This document shows, one piece after another, positions 62,266 through 64,000 of a stretch of 64,000 bases of DNA (within the stretch, counting starts at the first letter, position 1; each line of letters starts with the position of its first letter). Position numbers and translations under genes: made by a program. The stretch spans positions 25,157,811 to 25,221,810 of the forward strand of contig OX352766.1 in the NCBI GenBank assembly GCA_947095585.1, read 5' to 3'. Source of the DNA: Nephrocerus scutellatus. Taxonomy: Eukaryota; Arthropoda; Insecta; Diptera; Pipunculidae. The notes under the pieces are model-generated. The model saw only the letters and a program-made list of their open reading frames with translations, made no database searches and was not told the origin of the DNA.

Positions 62266-64000
62266 TTAATTGTTGTTAATGTTGCTGGGCTGGTGGGCGT
62301 CATCTTGGATGATCGTCATGGCGCTCCCTGCGCATCTTAGCAGGATAGTGTGGTCTGGGTGGTGACTTCCGTAGATTCTTCCTCTGGGTCCGGTGATTCG
62401 AAATCTCTTGGGGGTTGTTGGAATGAGAACGCCCTCGAAGGCCTCAGGGTCGAAGTGATTACTCTTCTCGAGGGTTATGAACCTCGTCATTGGTAGTTTC
62501 TGTGTTGCTTTGGGGGGGTTTGTAGTGGTATTGGTGTTGGGGTTGGTTGTTTGGGTTGGGTTATCGGTAAGCGGTTGGGTGGCGTTGGAGGGAGGTTTGT
62601 TTAGGGTTAGGTTATCTGTAGGTGGTTGGGTGTTGTTGGAGGGGGGTTGGTTTAGGGTTCGGCTTTGGGTTTTCTGGTTTAGGCTATTTTGTTGGATGGT
62701 CCGGTGGGCGATTCTGGGTCCTTTGGTGGTTTGAGCGGTGGTGGGTCGGGGTTTGCCCCACTGAAGCGGGGTGGCCGCATCATTCTTGATGCTGGGTGCC
62801 AATGCTGTCAGCCGCTGTAGCTCGTGTACTGTAAGTGGCCGGTTAGGGGGTGGTGGCCGTTTCTTCCACTTGATGTTTCGGAGCTGTTGTTTGGCGGTAG
62901 TTGTTGTTGTTGGTGGTGCCAATACAGGGCGTGGTCTGGTGCGGCGGTGGGCTCCCGGTTCCGGATTTTCGCCGAGAAATTTGGTGCGATGTTGTTCCGT
63001 TGCCATCGTGACTGGTACTGGTGTTGCTGAGTGGCCAGTGGTGTTGATCATACCTGAGGTTTGATCTTCGTCTATGGTAGGGGTATCGGGTAGTTGCTTT
63101 AAATCCTTCACATGGGCGGTTATTGTTTTGTTTTTTTCTCCCTCTAGGATGCATATGACGGGGGATGGTTTTTTGGAGACTCGGTACGGTCCAATAAATC
63201 GAGGTGCTAATTTAGCGGCGAAATTTTGCGTGGCTGAGGAGAGTGGTCGGTGTCGGTAATAGACCATTTCCCCGATTGCTGGTGTCCATGGGCGTCGACG
63301 GAGGTCATAATATTTTTTTTGTGTATTAAACGCTTTGGCCAGGTTATGCTTGACCAGGGCCAGGATTTCGTTTAGCATGGTGATGCGTTCTGGTGTGTCA
63401 GGTTCTTTGTTGAGTGGTATATCTGGGGTGGTAGGGAGCCGTAATTCGCGACCGAAATTAAGATAGGCTGCGGAATAACCGGTGGTTTCGTTGTGACTGG
63501 TGTTGATGGCTAACATAAACTCTGGTAGATATTCGTCCCATCGCCTGTGGTCGGTTCTGACGTACTGTGAGATCATTGTTTTTATCACACGATTCATCCG
63601 TTCGGTTGGGTTCGCTTGCGGGGTATACGGTGGGGTAAATCTTTGCTTAATTTGTAGTTGCAATAGTAGGGTCTGGAATTGTTTGCTCCGGTATTGCGTG
63701 CCATTATCGGTGATCAGGATTTTGGGGCAGCCATACCGGCTGAGTATACGTTCTTTGAATCCTTTGATGAGGGCAGGAGTAGTTGCGTCACGGAGAGCCA
63801 GGAATTCTGTCCATTTGGAAAACTTGTCGTAAAAGACCAGGATCATGGTGTTTCCTTTTGCCGATCGTGGGAGCGGGCCTATAAAATCGGAGCATACGAT
63901 TTCCCATGGATGGCTTGCGGTGGTTACGTGCATCTCCCCTGCAGGTTTTCGGGTCGGGACTTTGTACTCGAGACACGTGGGGCACCGTCGAACGAATCGC
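62266..64000 (-). CDS. Pol polyprotein C-terminus: integrase with GPY/F module and long tail (5' partial)
   Basis: The frame is open from the window edge (first full codon at 63999) to TAA at 62266-62268, giving 577 visible residues; the true start lies beyond 64000. A methionine at residue 23 is internal, because the frame continues upstream with RRCPTCLEYK, the second half (CPTC, Cys6 and Cys9) of the integrase HHCC zinc finger. The catalytic core shows Asp38 (CSDFIGPLP), Asp98 (ITDNGTQY) and Glu133 (ANPTERMNR). The last two are separated by 34 residues, against 35 in many Gypsy integrases. A GPY/F module lies at about 263-300 (FIGPYRV, Gly270-Tyr272). After about residue 310 there is a Thr/Pro/Asn/Gln-rich tail with a 17-residue tandem repeat. 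It ends in a less biased segment (about 505-560) with ITGPRGRIYG. Known role: the integrase inserts element cDNA into host DNA in the nucleus. No stop or frameshift is seen, so it may be functional. Confidence 0.93.
   Translation of the reverse strand, partial: RFVRRCPTCLEYKVPTRKPAGEMHVTTASHPWEIVCSDFIGPLPRSAKGNTMILVFYDKFSKWTEFLALRDATTPALIKGFKERILSRYGCPKILITDNGTQYRSKQFQTLLLQLQIKQRFTPPYTPQANPTERMNRVIKTMISQYVRTDHRRWDEYLPEFMLAINTSHNETTGYSAAYLNFGRELRLPTTPDIPLNKEPDTPERITMLNEILALVKHNLAKAFNTQKKYYDLRRRPWTPAIGEMVYYRHRPLSSATQNFAAKLAPRFIGPYRVSKKPSPVICILEGEKNKTITAHVKDLKQLPDTPTIDEDQTSGMINTTGHSATPVPVTMATEQHRTKFLGENPEPGAHRRTRPRPVLAPPTTTTTAKQQLRNIKWKKRPPPPNRPLTVHELQRLTALAPSIKNDAATPLQWGKPRPTTAQTTKGPRIAHRTIQQNSLNQKTQSRTLNQPPSNNTQPPTDNLTLNKPPSNATQPLTDNPTQTTNPNTNTTTNPPKATQKLPMTRFITLEKSNHFDPEAFEGVLIPTTPKRFRITGPRGRIYGSHHPDHTILLRCAGSAMTIIQDDAHQPSNINNN
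62559..62660 (-). repeat. 51-bp tandem repeat inside the pol tail
   Basis: Two copies of a 51-bp unit (period set by GTTATCGG at 62560 and GTTATCTG at 62611) encode a 17-residue doublet: LNQPPSNNTQPPTDNLT then LNKPPSNATQPLTDNPT. The reading frame is kept. The changes spare Asn, Pro, Ser, Thr and Gln positions, so the tail probably grows by in-frame duplication as a disordered linker. Confidence 0.8.

Larger units (their letters stand above)
60231..64000 (-). mobile_element. Ty3/Gypsy-type LTR retrotransposon, 3' part
   Basis: Only the downstream half of a minus-strand element is in view. In element order from the right edge, it has the end of pol with integrase, an untranslated A/T-rich stretch, a polypurine tract and a full 3' LTR that abuts the satellite at 60230/60231. 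Integrase as the last pol domain, followed by a GPY/F module, is the Ty3/Gypsy arrangement. The upstream gag, protease, reverse transcriptase, primer binding site and 5' LTR would lie beyond 64000. The pol frame is open throughout the visible part and the LTR ends are intact, so the insertion may be fairly young. The flanking bases ...TTGAAAGC are satellite; the matching target-site duplication cannot be checked here. Confidence 0.92.

Noticed and set aside
62600..62655. Telomere-like TTTAGGGTTAGG on the + strand
   Set aside because: It is not a tandem array. It falls exactly on the codons of the 17-residue pol repeat and appears only as scattered copies.
62477..63259. Open frames on the + strand across pol, and a second minus frame at 62843-63154
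   Set aside because: They overlap the clear integrase frame and are other-frame shadows of it. The Gly/Val-rich translations arise from the biased Thr/Pro tail.

Overview
The window has two parts: a satellite array of about 60.2 kb (1-60230), and the 3' end of an LTR retrotransposon lying on the minus strand (60231-64000). I see no single-copy host gene, rRNA, tRNA or CRISPR array. A tandem satellite with multi-monomer higher-order periods next to a Ty3/Gypsy-type element points to a eukaryotic heterochromatic region. The integrase style resembles insect Gypsy elements, so an insect or other arthropod is my best guess. The species cannot be named from this sequence.

Satellite, 1-60230. The monomer is about 180 bp (73 G+C of 180 in a consensus I counted by hand, about 41% GC), always in the same orientation, roughly 335-340 copies. 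Two recurrent deletion forms exist: a 136-bp monomer, and a monomer with a net loss of about 68 bp. Superimposed are direct duplications at many scales: about 538, 673, 1368, 1574, 1612, 2940, 3186, 4401 and 8199 bp. The best preserved are two head-to-tail 4401-bp copies (about 9739-18540), two 3186-bp copies (about 4093-10464), and 2940-bp pairs at about 22.57-28.41 kb, 44.99-50.87 kb and 52.92-57.88 kb. Each full monomer carries three short dyads: CGCT-tgac-AGCG, CTCCAAATTGGAG and TTCCTTTAGGAA. On the minus strand it also carries a motif resembling the CENP-B box with one extra base. The short open frames in the array (60-103 codons, both strands) follow the monomer phase and are not credible genes.

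Retrotransposon, 60231-64000 (minus strand, 5' end outside the window). Reading + coordinates upward from the satellite junction, there is a complete 1179-bp 3' LTR (60231-61409, ends TG...CA on the element strand, TGTAAC/GTTACA inverted ends), a polypurine tract (61410-61420), about 0.85 kb of A/T-rich untranslated DNA, and the C-terminal part of pol. That part encodes the end of the integrase zinc finger, the DDE catalytic core, a GPY/F module and a long Thr/Pro/Asn-rich tail. No env-like frame lies between pol and the LTR.

The most unusual signal is inside the LTR. Three hairpins repeat every 77 bp, with an identical 12-nt core (a GTAA, GNRA-type tetraloop on the element strand) but unrelated outer stems that still pair. 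A second pair of hairpins 40 bp apart also differs in stem sequence while keeping pairing. At least nine dyads crowd into this LTR. This looks like a conserved RNA or DNA structure and is the best candidate here for something undescribed.
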